64,000 nt of DNA from Kluyvera ascorbata_C. Its GTDB lineage: Bacteria; Pseudomonadota; Gammaproteobacteria; Enterobacterales; Enterobacteriaceae. Location of the stretch: the NCBI RefSeq assembly GCF_044197065.1, contig NZ_JBIQOI010000011.1:1-64000 (forward strand), written 5' to 3'. Position numbers and translations under genes: made by a program. The notes beneath the pieces were generated by a model. It worked only from the letters and a program-made list of their open reading frames with translations. It was not told where the DNA came from and did not search any database. Of the stretch, positions 1-8,180 are shown piece after piece. Positions within the stretch are counted from its first letter, which is position 1, and the number at the start of each line of letters is the position of its first letter.

Positions 1-59
1 CCCGGCAAGCTGACCGGACCACCCCGGCCAAGCGCAGCGCCGCCGGGAGGCACGCCGAT
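1..59. other. Left edge, GC-rich inverted repeat
   Basis: No gene can be assigned to these bases. The segment begins with cccggc and ends near gccgccggg, so its ends can pair. This suggests a palindromic intergenic repeat or transcription terminator downstream of the leftward amidohydrolase gene. It is cut by the window edge, so its full extent is unknown. Confidence 0.3.
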
Positions 60-1241
60 TTACTCAAGATTCAACAACTGACTCACCAGCGCAATATGGG
101 TCTTAATCCCCACCGCCAGCGCATCCTCATCAATGCGGAAATGCGGGTTATGCACGTTCCACGTTGCCCCTTTCGCCTTGTTGCCGCAGCCGATAAACAG
201 AAACGTCCCCGGAATTTTCTCCTGATAAGAGGAGAAATCCTCACTGCCGAACAGCGCCTTCTCTTCCAGCTTCAGCGTGCCCGCCGGGAAGTGGCGGCCA
301 ATCGCTTCGCGGGCAATCGTGTTGGTGGCGTCATGGTTATTACCCACCGCATAGCCTTTCTGCCACTGGATATCGCAGCCCGCGCCGTGCGCCGCCGCAA
401 CGCCATTCACAATGCGCGACATCAGCCCCGGCACTGCCTCTCGTACCTGCTGATTGTGGGTACGCAGCGTGCCTGCCAGGCGCGCGCTGTCGGGGATAAC
501 GTTATAGCTATCGCCCGCCTGGAAGGTGGCGATGGTCAGCACCGGCGCGGTGCCGGGGTCGATATTGCGGGCCACTATCTGCTGCAATGCCCCCACCATT
601 TCAGCGCCGATGGTCACCGGGTCAATGCAGTGCTGCGGCATCGAACCGTGGCCGCCTTTTCCGCGAATGGTGATATCAAAGTTATCGCTGGAGGCCACAT
701 AAACGCCCTCTTTTAAGGCGATCGTCCCCACCGGGCTGGTCGGGAAAACGTGCAGGCCGAAAATATGCTCCACGTCGTCCACCACGCCCAGTTCAACCAG
801 TTCACGCGCCCCGCCCGGTGGCACCTCTTCGGCGGGCTGGAAGATAAACTTGATGCTGCCGTGCAGCTTGCCGCGCAGCTGGCAGAGCACCTTTACCGCC
901 CCCATCAGCATCGCCGCATGAGCATCGTGACCGCAGGCGTGCATCACGCCGGGTACGGTGGAGCAGAAGTTTTCACCGCTCTCTTCCTGTAGCGGCAGCG
1001 CGTCAATATCCGCGCGTAGCGCCCACATCGGCCCCGGGTGCGCGCCGCGCAGCACGGCAATCACGCAGTTTTCCACCGGGCGGCTGATTTCCAGACCGGC
1101 AAACGGCGCCAGTTCACAGGCGATATAGTCCGCCGTTGGCTTCTCCTGAAACGATAAATCCGGATGGGCGTGAATATGACGACGCCAGCGCAGCGCATCT
1201 TCAAAGGCCGCGGAGATTAACTGTTCAGTGGTGTGATTCAT
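60..1241 (-). CDS. M20 family amidohydrolase (hippurate hydrolase-like)
   Basis: A 393-residue zinc-dependent amidohydrolase of the M20D family (HipO/AbgA/IAA-amino acid hydrolase type). Such enzymes split N-acyl or aromatic-acyl amino acids into the acid and the free amino acid in the cytoplasm. The metal-site motif MHACGHDAH lies near residues 100-108, the second metal acidic pair (PAEE) near 137-140, and a late SEDFS motif near 340. Full length is normal for the family. The ATG at 1241 is preceded by an AGAAGGA-type ribosome site and sits 12 bases after the stop of the MFS carrier gene, so the two form an operon. The pairing suggests that the carrier imports the amidated substrate. The exact substrate cannot be read from sequence. 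Confidence 0.85.
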   Translation of the reverse strand: MNHTTEQLISAAFEDALRWRRHIHAHPDLSFQEKPTADYIACELAPFAGLEISRPVENCVIAVLRGAHPGPMWALRADIDALPLQEESGENFCSTVPGVMHACGHDAHAAMLMGAVKVLCQLRGKLHGSIKFIFQPAEEVPPGGARELVELGVVDDVEHIFGLHVFPTSPVGTIALKEGVYVASSDNFDITIRGKGGHGSMPQHCIDPVTIGAEMVGALQQIVARNIDPGTAPVLTIATFQAGDSYNVIPDSARLAGTLRTHNQQVREAVPGLMSRIVNGVAAAHGAGCDIQWQKGYAVGNNHDATNTIAREAIGRHFPAGTLKLEEKALFGSEDFSSYQEKIPGTFLFIGCGNKAKGATWNVHNPHFRIDEDALAVGIKTHIALVSQLLNLE

Positions 1242-1253
1242 CAGATTTTCCTT

Positions 1254-2447
1254 CTACTCAACAACAGGCAGGCTGGCGACGGTACGGCGCTTCATCAGCG
1301 GCAGTACCGCCAGGGCGGAGCAGACCATCGCCAGTGACAGAAACGTAAACGCGCTGGCGTAACCGTGGGTGTGCTCCACCAGGTAGCCAATCACGATAGG
1401 TGAGACAAAACCGCCCAGCGTGCCGCCGGTATTAATCAGGCCAATCGCCGAGCCCATCATATTTTCCGGCAGTCGCTTCATCGGCAGCGTAAAGGCGGTA
1501 ACAAACGTCGCCATCAGGAAGACTTCACCGACAAACAGCAGCAGGCTAGCGGTCAGCGGCGTGGCGGCATGGAAGATAGAAAAAATGGCCACGGCGCTCA
1601 GCAAGGCACTGATAACAATGACCAGCGGTTCGCGGTTGAGGAAATATTTGCCCACCAGCCAGCCGGTGCCGAGCGAGGAGATCCAGATCCCCAATCCTCC
1701 CGCCGCAACCACATAGCCGGAAGCCGACAGCGACATCCCCATATGCTGGACGAAGAATTTCGGCAGCCACGCCATCAGGCCGTAGCTGGGGATGTTGACG
1801 CAGAAAATTGACAGAAACAGCAGGATAACCGTCGGGTTACGCCACAGCGCCGCGCCGGAGACGGACTGCTTTTTCACGCTCGGCGTCAGCTGCTGGCGCG
1901 GTACGCGCAGGGCAATCAGCGCCGCAATCACACAGACCATCACCCCCAGTACGGTAAACGAGGTGTGCCAGCCCATTATCGCCAATGCGTTTACCGCGAT
2001 AATCGGCCCGATGGTCATCGCCAGCCCTGCGGAAGAGAGCAGAATCGACTGGGCGAAGGTACGCTTCTCGACGCTGAAGTTACTGACCACCGCCTTGGCG
2101 CACGAGCACGGGTAGCCGGAATGGCCCACGCCGGAGAGAAAACGAAACAGCAGCAGAAGGCCGAAACTCGCGCCCAGCGCGCCGAAGCACAGCGCAAAAA
2201 TGCCCAACGCCGCCAGCGACAGCACCAGCATGGTTTTGTAGCCAATGCGGTCGTTCAGCCAACCGGCAGGCACCTGAAACAGTGAATAGGCGAGGAAGAA
2301 GATCCCAGTGATATAGCCCAGTTGCTCGGCGTTAAGGCCGAACTCCTTTTCGATCGGTAGTAAAGCAAAGCCGGTCACGGTCTTGTCGATATAGACAAAT
2401 ACGTAGCCAATAAACAGCAAAAAGATCATTTGAGACTGACTTTTCAT
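1254..2447 (-). CDS. MFS transporter, anion/organic acid type
   Basis: A 12-helix major facilitator protein of about 397 residues from the chosen start. The N-terminal half shows the MFS signature between helices 2 and 3 (GWLNDRIGYKTM) and a charged arginine-rich loop after helix 4. The pattern resembles the anion:cation symporter families that carry organic acids or acylated amino acids. The reading frame extends upstream to 2471, but the ATG at 2447 has a GGCGGA ribosome site and the upstream ATG has none. It is first in an operon with the M20 amidohydrolase and is divergent from a LysR gene, the classic arrangement in which the LysR protein activates the adjacent catabolic operon. The substrate is inferred only from the neighbour. 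Confidence 0.8.
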   Translation of the reverse strand: MKSQSQMIFLLFIGYVFVYIDKTVTGFALLPIEKEFGLNAEQLGYITGIFFLAYSLFQVPAGWLNDRIGYKTMLVLSLAALGIFALCFGALGASFGLLLLFRFLSGVGHSGYPCSCAKAVVSNFSVEKRTFAQSILLSSAGLAMTIGPIIAVNALAIMGWHTSFTVLGVMVCVIAALIALRVPRQQLTPSVKKQSVSGAALWRNPTVILLFLSIFCVNIPSYGLMAWLPKFFVQHMGMSLSASGYVVAAGGLGIWISSLGTGWLVGKYFLNREPLVIVISALLSAVAIFSIFHAATPLTASLLLFVGEVFLMATFVTAFTLPMKRLPENMMGSAIGLINTGGTLGGFVSPIVIGYLVEHTHGYASAFTFLSLAMVCSALAVLPLMKRRTVASLPVVE

Positions 2448-2584
2448 TATTTTTTCCGCCTTGTGTCTCATGAAGATAGTTGTTGTGTGAGGACGATTGC
2501 CCCTACGTATCCTGGCGCTTTACCTGAGAGGCGGGAAGATGTAATTTTTCTATAGGTGATGCTTTTTTCTGATAGGGGTAAGCG

Positions 2585-3493
2585 GTGAATTATTTACCAA
2601 AAGTGAACCAACTGCAGGCGCTAAAGCAGGTGGCGCGCAGCGGCAGCATCCGTGCGGCCGCCCGTGAGTTGGGGCAGTCTCAGCCCGCGCTCAGCCGCAC
2701 GTTGCGTGAGCTAGAGCAAACCCTGGGGACGCAACTTTTACTGCGCAGCAAAGAAGGTATCACCCTGACCGAAGCAGGCAGCGCGTTTTCACAGCGTGCG
2801 GAATGGGTGCTGGAGGAGCTGCGTCGCGCTGCCGATGAGGTTGAACAGATAAACCATGCGACTCACGGCAGGCTCACCATCGGCTACTCGTCGCTCATTG
2901 CGCTAACGGTGTTTCCCGCCGTCGCCGACGCCTTTAAGCAGGCGCTGCCGCAGGTGGCGCTCACCCTCAAAGAGGGGCAGCTTTCTTCGCTGCTGCCCGG
3001 CGTGCGCAGCGGTGAGATAGACCTGGCCGTCGGCTCCATCGACCCAATGCACCCGCCGGAAGGGGTGATGATTGAGCCGCTGTTCACCACCCCGTTTTGC
3101 GTGGTGGCACGACGCGGGCATCCGCTGGCCAATGAGGGGGATTTAATGGCGCTGCGGCGAGCAAAATGGCTACTGCCGGAGTCGCCGATGGGCTACTACC
3201 AGCAGCTACAGAATGAACTCGCCCACTTCTATCGCCAGTTGGCGATAGCGCCGCTGCGTACCGATTCGGTGATAACCGGGCTGAATATGGTGCTGGAATC
3301 CGATTACCTGACCATCGTCGCCCGTGCCATGAGCCAGCCGCTACAGCTTGAGGGGAAAATCGTCACGCTGCCGGTCTCCACCCTGCCCGCCGCGCAGTAT
3401 TGCGCAGTCTGGTCACAGAAATCGGCGCTCACGACCAACGCCCAGCAGTTTTTATCGCGGCTGCGCGGGGCGTGTCAGGGGTATAGCTGGTAG
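2585..3493 (+). CDS. LysR family transcriptional regulator
   Basis: A 302-residue LysR-type regulator. The N-terminal winged helix-turn-helix (about residues 8-65) contains the family pattern SIRAAARELGQSQPALSRTL. It is followed by a substrate-binding domain with the usual two lobes. The likely start is GTG at 2585, because a GGGG-containing ribosome site lies seven bases upstream and no better ATG precedes the helix-turn-helix. It is divergent from the MFS-amidohydrolase operon across about 140 bp, so it is the expected activator of those genes. The ligand is unknown. It ends at a BIME that separates it from the convergent urtE. Confidence 0.85.
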   Translation: MNYLPKVNQLQALKQVARSGSIRAAARELGQSQPALSRTLRELEQTLGTQLLLRSKEGITLTEAGSAFSQRAEWVLEELRRAADEVEQINHATHGRLTIGYSSLIALTVFPAVADAFKQALPQVALTLKEGQLSSLLPGVRSGEIDLAVGSIDPMHPPEGVMIEPLFTTPFCVVARRGHPLANEGDLMALRRAKWLLPESPMGYYQQLQNELAHFYRQLAIAPLRTDSVITGLNMVLESDYLTIVARAMSQPLQLEGKIVTLPVSTLPAAQYCAVWSQKSALTTNAQQFLSRLRGACQGYSW

Positions 3494-3568
3494 GCCTGAT
3501 AAACATAGCGCCATCCGGCAATTCGGCGCACATTGCCGGATGGCGGCGTTGCCTTATCCGACCTACAA
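3491..3568. repeat. BIME (paired REP sequences)
   Basis: Two inverted REP units with the typical core gccatccggca ... tgccggatggcggcg and a terminal ccttatccgacctacaa. The element lies between the convergent ends of lysR and urtE, the usual place for REP/BIME sequences in enteric bacteria. A second, closely similar element lies at 35437-35518. Confidence 0.85.
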
Positions 3569-3582
3569 CGGCCACCCCACCG

Positions 3583-4281
3583 TTATATCGCCACTAACTG
3601 GCGCACACCCTGCGCTTCCATTTCGTCGCCGCGCCCGCGTTGAATAATCGTGCCGCGCGACATCACCAGGTAGCTATCCGCCAGCTCGGCGGCAAAATCA
3701 TAAAACTGCTCCACCAGCAGAATCGCCATATCGCCTCGGTTGGCGAGGCTGCGGATCACCGCGCCGATCTCTTTGATAACCGACGGCTGGATCCCTTCGG
3801 TTGGCTCGTCGAGGATCAGAAGCTGCGGCCTGCACGCCAGCGCCCGGCCGATCGCCAACTGCTGCTGTTGTCCGCCAGACAGATCCCCACCCCGCCGCTG
3901 CTTCATTTCGCGCAGTACCGGGAACAGTTCGTAGATCTCTTCCGGCACGCTTTTGGCCTGCGATCCAGAAAAGCGCGACAGCCCCATCAGCAGGTTCTCT
4001 TCGACCGTCAGACGCGGGAAAATCTCGCGCCCCTGCGGCACATAGGCAATCCCCTGCTGCACCCGCTGGTGCGGCTTGCAGTGGTTAATCAGCTTGCCCT
4101 GCCAGTGCAGCGTGCCGGATTTCGCCGGGATGATGCCCATCAGGCATTTCAGCAGCGTGGTTTTGCCCACGCCGTTGCGCCCCAGCAGACAGGTAATCTC
4201 GCCCGGCGTAGTCTCAAACGACAGACCGCGCAGAATATGGCTGCCGCCGTAATACTGATTTAAATCATTCACCTGTAACAT
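3583..4281 (-). CDS. urtE: Urea ABC transporter ATP-binding protein UrtE
   Basis: A 232-residue ABC ATPase of the LivF/UrtE class, the last gene of urtBCDE. It powers high-affinity urea uptake together with UrtD. It shows Walker A GRNGVGKTT, the signature LSGGQQQQ and Walker B LLILDEPTEG, followed by an IQPS motif characteristic of UrtE. The open frame extends upstream to 4413, but the ATG at 4281 starts the family's normal N-terminus (MLQVNDLNQYYGGS) and lies one base after the urtD stop, so the extension is a shadow within urtD. Confidence 0.92.
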   Translation of the reverse strand: MLQVNDLNQYYGGSHILRGLSFETTPGEITCLLGRNGVGKTTLLKCLMGIIPAKSGTLHWQGKLINHCKPHQRVQQGIAYVPQGREIFPRLTVEENLLMGLSRFSGSQAKSVPEEIYELFPVLREMKQRRGGDLSGGQQQQLAIGRALACRPQLLILDEPTEGIQPSVIKEIGAVIRSLANRGDMAILLVEQFYDFAAELADSYLVMSRGTIIQRGRGDEMEAQGVRQLVAI

Positions 4282-4282
4282 A

Positions 4283-5074
4283 TTAGCGCCCCAGATAGAC
4301 GTCGATAACCTGCTCGTTGGCCTGCACCTCGCGCAGCGAGCCCTCGGCCAACACCTGCCCCTGATGCAGCACGGTGACGTGGTCGGCGATAGTCTCAACA
4401 AAGCCCATGTCATGCTCCACCACCATCAGCGAGTGCTTGCCCGCCAGCCCGCGAAATAGCTCGGCAATATAGTCCGTTTCGGCGTCGGTCAGCCCGGCGG
4501 CGGGTTCATCGAGCAGCAGCAGATGCGGCTCCTGCACCAGCAGCATGCCGATTTCCAGAAACTGTTTTTGCCCATGGGAAAGCAGCCCGGACGGGCGATG
4601 GCGATGCGCGGTCAGCCGCAGCAGCTCCAGCACTTCGTCAATGCGATCCCGCTGGCTGCCGTTGAGCGTGGCACGCAGGCAGGTCCAGACCGATTTATCC
4701 ATCTTCAGGGCAATTTCGAGATTTTCCATCACGCTCAGCGCCTCAAACACCGTCGGCTTCTGGAATTTGCGACCAATGCCCGCACGGGCAATCTCCACCG
4801 ACGACAGCCCCATCAGGTCAACGTTCTGGTCGTAGGTGACTTTGCCGCTGTCCGGTTTTGTCTTGCCGGTGATCACGTCCATCAGCGTGGTTTTTCCCGC
4901 GCCGTTGGGGCCAATCACGCAGCGCAGTTCGCCGACGCCAATCGACAGCGACAGGTCGGTCAGCGCGCGAAACGAGTCGAAGCTGACGTTGATATTTTCC
5001 AGCTGCAGCACCGGGTCAGTGGTCTCGCGGTAGCGGTCCTGCGGCTGCGGCTGGGTGAACAGGGAATCAGTCAT
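4283..5074 (-). CDS. urtD: Urea ABC transporter ATP-binding protein UrtD
   Basis: A 263-residue LivG-type ABC ATPase, partner of UrtE. It has Walker A GPNGAGKTT, the signature LSHGQKQFLE and Walker B LLLLDEPAAGLTDAE. The DAE triplet after Walker B is typical of UrtD. The ATG at 5074 has an AAGGAG ribosome site seven bases upstream, so it is preferred over the upstream ATG at 5098. It overlaps the end of urtC by eight bases, consistent with translational coupling within the urt operon. Confidence 0.92.
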   Translation of the reverse strand: MTDSLFTQPQPQDRYRETTDPVLQLENINVSFDSFRALTDLSLSIGVGELRCVIGPNGAGKTTLMDVITGKTKPDSGKVTYDQNVDLMGLSSVEIARAGIGRKFQKPTVFEALSVMENLEIALKMDKSVWTCLRATLNGSQRDRIDEVLELLRLTAHRHRPSGLLSHGQKQFLEIGMLLVQEPHLLLLDEPAAGLTDAETDYIAELFRGLAGKHSLMVVEHDMGFVETIADHVTVLHQGQVLAEGSLREVQANEQVIDVYLGR

Positions 5075-6143
5075 GCTTTCTCCTTTTGAGCAGGCCAATC
5101 ACGCCGCGCGGCAGGAACAGGGTGACAAGAATAAACATCAGGCCGAGGAAAAAGAGCCAGAAGTCCGGGAAGGCGACGGTGAAGAAGCTTTTCGCGCCGT
5201 TGACGATCCCCGCGCCGAGAATGGGACCAATCAGCGTGCCGCGCCCGCCGAGCGCCACCCAGATGGCGGCCTCAATCGAGTTGGTCGGCGACATTTCGCT
5301 GGGGTTGATAATCCCCACCTGCGGCACGTACAGCGCCCCCGCCAGCCCGCACAGCACGGCGGAGAGCGTCCAGACGAACAGCTTGAAGCCTTTTGGGTCG
5401 TAGCCGCAGAACATCAGGCGGTTTTCCGCGTCGCGCACCGCGGTTAACACCCGGCCAAACTTACTGCGGGTGAGCATCAGGCCAATCGCCAGCGAGCCCG
5501 TCAGCAGCAGCACGGTGGCGACAAACAGCGCAATGCGCGTGCCGGTTGCCGATACCGGGAAGCCCAGCAGCGTGGTGAAACCGGTAAAGCCGTTGTTGCC
5601 GCCAAAGCCGGTTTCATTGCGGAAAAACAGCAGCATCCCGGCGTAGGTCAGCGCTTGGGTCATTATCGAGAAATAGACGTCCTTAATGCGCGAGCGGAAG
5701 GCAAAGTAGCCGAACACCAGCGCCAGCAGGCCGGGGACGAGGATAATCAGGCACAGCGCCCAGGCGAAATGCTGGGTGCCCGCCCAGAACCACGGCAACT
5801 CGCTCCACGACAGGAACGACATAAACGCGGGCAGGCCGTCGCCCGACGCCTGACGCATCAGGTACATCCCCATCGCGTAGCCGCCGAGAGCAAAGAACAG
5901 CCCGTGCCCCAGCGACAGCAGCCCGGCATAGCCCCAGACCAGATCCAGCGCCACCGCGACTACCGCGTAGCACAGAATTTTACCCAGCAGCGTCAGCGTG
6001 TAGGTGGAGATAGCCAGCGGGTTATCCGCCGGCAGCAGCGCCAGAAACGGCAGCACCAGCAAAACCACCAGCGCCAGCGCCGCCAGCGAGCAAGTCAGTC
6101 GCGGTGCACGCCGCGCGAGAGTTAACGTAATAGGTTGGCTCAT
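5067..6143 (-). CDS. urtC: Urea ABC transporter permease UrtC
   Basis: A 358-residue inner-membrane permease of the LivM class with about ten hydrophobic segments. The sequence DLVWGYAGLLSLGHGLFFALG near residues 65-85 is the conserved first permease block, and RDAENRLMFCGYDP is the cytoplasmic loop that docks on the ATPases. Its ATG overlaps the urtB stop in an ATGA arrangement, and its end overlaps urtD. Together with UrtB it forms the urea channel of the transporter. Confidence 0.92.
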   Translation of the reverse strand: MSQPITLTLARRAPRLTCSLAALALVVLLVLPFLALLPADNPLAISTYTLTLLGKILCYAVVAVALDLVWGYAGLLSLGHGLFFALGGYAMGMYLMRQASGDGLPAFMSFLSWSELPWFWAGTQHFAWALCLIILVPGLLALVFGYFAFRSRIKDVYFSIMTQALTYAGMLLFFRNETGFGGNNGFTGFTTLLGFPVSATGTRIALFVATVLLLTGSLAIGLMLTRSKFGRVLTAVRDAENRLMFCGYDPKGFKLFVWTLSAVLCGLAGALYVPQVGIINPSEMSPTNSIEAAIWVALGGRGTLIGPILGAGIVNGAKSFFTVAFPDFWLFFLGLMFILVTLFLPRGVIGLLKRRKHD

Positions 6144-7744
6144 CAGTCAATTACCCGCCCTTTGAATGCGAACAACCCCTGCGGCCGTTTCTGAATAAAC
6201 AGCACGATCAGGACCAGAATGGCAATTTTGCCCAGCACCGCGCCAATCTGCGGCTCCAGCACTTTGTTCAGCACGCCCAGCCCCAGCGCGGCCACGACGG
6301 TGCCAGCCAGTTGCCCTACGCCGCCAGTCACCACCACCAGGAAGGAGTCGATGATGTACCCCTGCCCGAGCTCCGGGCCGACGTTGCCAAGCTGCGACAG
6401 CGCCACGCCGCCCAGCCCGGCAATGCCGGAACCAAGGCCAAACGCCAGCATATCCACGCGCCCGGTGGGTACGCCGCAGCAGTCGGCCATACGGCGGTTT
6501 TGCGTTACCGCCCGCACGTTCATGCCGAGACGGGTTTTGTTGAGCAGCAGCCAGGTCAGCGCTAATACACCCATCACGAAGAGGATCACCGCAATGCGGT
6601 TGTACGGCAGCACCAGATTTGGCAGTACGTTCCAGCCGCCGGAGAGCCAGGCGGGGTTCGCCACTTCAAGGTTTTGCGTGCCGAACAGCACGCGCACCAG
6701 TTGGATAAGCATCAGGCTGATGCCCCAGGTGGCCAGCAGCGTCTCCAGCGGGCGGCCATAGAGGTGGCGGATGATGGTGCGCTCCAGCAGCATCCCGACC
6801 GCCGCGGTCATAAAGAACGCCACCGGTAGCGCCACCAGCGGGTAGAGCGCCAGCCACTCCGGCGCCAGGCGTTGAAACGCGTCCTGCACCATCCAGGTGG
6901 CGTAGGCACCAAGCATCAGCATCTCGCCGTGGGCCATATTAATCACCCCCAGCAGGCCGTAGGTGATCGCCAGCCCCAGCGCAGCGAGCAGCAGAATAGA
7001 GCCGAGGGAAATACCGCTGAACGCCTGCCCCAGCCAGTCGCCCCATTTCAGGCGCTGCTGCACCTGCTTAAGGCTTTCGGCGGCGGCGGCGCGCACCGCC
7101 GGGTCGGGTTCATTTTGCGGCTGCGTCAGTCGGCTGAGGCTCGCCTGCACCTGCGGGTCGCTGGCTTCGCCGAGTAATTTCACGGCGTTGAGCCGCTGCG
7201 CCGCACGGCTATCGGAGAGCTGTAAATTAGCAACCGCAATCGCCAGCGCGGTATGCACACCGGCATCGGTTTCCACCGCCAGACGCTGGCTAAGCATCGG
7301 CAGTTGATCCTGCTGGGCGCTATTCTGCAAGGTGAGTGCCGCGTTCAGACGCACTTTCACGTCGTTACTAACCAGTTGATGCGAGGCCAGTGCGCTAGCC
7401 ACCAGCCCGCGAATGCGGTTATTCATAAACACTTTTTTAGTGCTGCCAGAAGGCGTAGCGCTCCCTTCCAGCGGCGTTAGCTGGCCATTTTTTTCCGTAA
7501 ACAGTTGACCCTCGGCATCGCTCACCACCGCTTCCTGGCTTAGCGCCTGTAATAGCGGCAGACGCTCAGCCTGCGGCGCGGCCGCCCATGCCTGAAGCAG
7601 CTGCGCCTGCTCGGTGCGGCTGGCATGACCGTAATCGGCCGCCGTGCCGGCCTGCGCCGTAAGGCTGGTCAACAGCCCGCTTAAAAGGAGAAACAGCAAG
7701 GCGGGAAAGTAAAGCGCCGCGCGTTGTCTCATCATTATGTTCAT
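6143..7744 (-). CDS. urtB: Urea ABC transporter permease UrtB
   Basis: A 533-residue LivH-class permease with the long N-terminal extension typical of UrtB. The N-terminus has a signal-like hydrophobic segment (about residues 8-35). A HEAT-like, alanine-rich periplasmic region follows to about residue 235, then the membrane part with GVINMAHGEMLMLGAY. The frame is open to 7780, but the ATG at 7744 follows an AGGAATTC ribosome site and matches the start geometry of atzF, whose leader is identical. It is the first gene of urtBCDE. Expression should be driven by the sigma-54 promoter at 7783-7798. Confidence 0.9.
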   Translation of the reverse strand: MNIMMRQRAALYFPALLFLLLSGLLTSLTAQAGTAADYGHASRTEQAQLLQAWAAAPQAERLPLLQALSQEAVVSDAEGQLFTEKNGQLTPLEGSATPSGSTKKVFMNNRIRGLVASALASHQLVSNDVKVRLNAALTLQNSAQQDQLPMLSQRLAVETDAGVHTALAIAVANLQLSDSRAAQRLNAVKLLGEASDPQVQASLSRLTQPQNEPDPAVRAAAAESLKQVQQRLKWGDWLGQAFSGISLGSILLLAALGLAITYGLLGVINMAHGEMLMLGAYATWMVQDAFQRLAPEWLALYPLVALPVAFFMTAAVGMLLERTIIRHLYGRPLETLLATWGISLMLIQLVRVLFGTQNLEVANPAWLSGGWNVLPNLVLPYNRIAVILFVMGVLALTWLLLNKTRLGMNVRAVTQNRRMADCCGVPTGRVDMLAFGLGSGIAGLGGVALSQLGNVGPELGQGYIIDSFLVVVTGGVGQLAGTVVAALGLGVLNKVLEPQIGAVLGKIAILVLIVLFIQKRPQGLFAFKGRVID

Positions 7745-7746
7745 CG

Positions 7747-7780
7747 TTGAATTCCTGTTGGTATACAAGATGGAATTCAA
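7747..7780 (-). promoter_or_regulatory. 34-bp palindromic operator of urtB
   Basis: A perfect inverted repeat of nine bases (ttgaattcc / ggaattcaa) surrounds a core ttggtatacaag, which is itself nearly palindromic. It lies between the predicted sigma-54 start point (about 7772) and the urtB ATG, and it overlaps the ribosome site. The same 46 bp (7742-7787) recurs without a mismatch at 17994-18039 before atzF. The gtatac centre resembles the GT...AC half-sites bound by FCD-type GntR proteins, so the regulator encoded at 11875-12573 is the likely ligand. That assignment is inferred. Confidence 0.65.
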
Positions 7781-7782
7781 TT

Positions 7783-7798
7783 AGCAATGCGCATGCCA
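7783..7798 (-). promoter_or_regulatory. Sigma-54 (-24/-12) promoter of urtBCDE
   Basis: On the minus strand the sequence reads TGGCATGCGCATTGCT. This matches every fixed position of the sigma-54 consensus TGGCAYRN4TTGCW, with the GG and GC dinucleotides ten bases apart. Transcription should start near 7772, about 28 bases before the urtB ATG. Sigma-54 control fits nitrogen-limitation expression of a urea transporter. Confidence 0.85.
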
Positions 7799-7862
7799 AA
7801 TATATAACAGACTGATTTCAATAAAATTAATATAAAAACAATATCAGCATCAAATATTCTAC

Positions 7863-7900
7863 CGCACCGCCACAGCACATCCGCGCACGGTAATAGCGCA
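7863..7900 (-). promoter_or_regulatory. Paired NtrC-like enhancer sites upstream of urtB
   Basis: Two 17-bp sites, 7863-7879 and 7884-7900, resemble the NtrC consensus TGCACCN5GGTGCA on the minus strand, with roughly eight to nine of twelve fixed positions matching each. Their centres are 21 bp apart (two helical turns) and lie about 90-110 bp upstream of the -12 element, a normal enhancer distance. The same pair at the same spacing occurs before atzF (18115-18151). Confidence 0.5.
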
Positions 7901-8056
7901 GCTCGTCATAAGAAAAATAAATAGGTTAAGCAGCGGATCAAAATAATTATTTATACCCACCGCACGGCTTATTCCACGTTATTTAAGTGGTTATTTCAGA
8001 ACGAAAAAAAATTATTCAAAGTGTGAAGGAATTTGCAACTATCAGAATCAGTTATT

Positions 8057-8075
8057 GATAATGAGAAACGTTATA
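8057..8075 (+). promoter_or_regulatory. Fur box upstream of iutA homologue
   Basis: The 19 bases beginning gataatgaga match the consensus GATAATGATAATCATTATC at 15 of 19 positions. The site lies about 105 bp before the receptor start, where a Fur-repressed promoter would be expected for a siderophore receptor. Iron repression is inferred from the match and the gene type. Confidence 0.6.
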
Positions 8076-8180
8076 CACAGAATTCCCATTTGCATTTTTT
8101 CATGTAGCACCACGCTGCTTCTTTAACTCACTACGCGCATCTTTGGGCCGATCGTTGTCTGCCCGTGCGCAGGAATGATG

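Noticed and set aside
7747..7780. Palindrome considered as an RNA hairpin hiding the urtB ribosome site
   Set aside because: The sigma-54 promoter predicts a transcript starting near 7772, at the inner end of the left arm, so the RNA would lack most of that arm. A DNA operator is more consistent.
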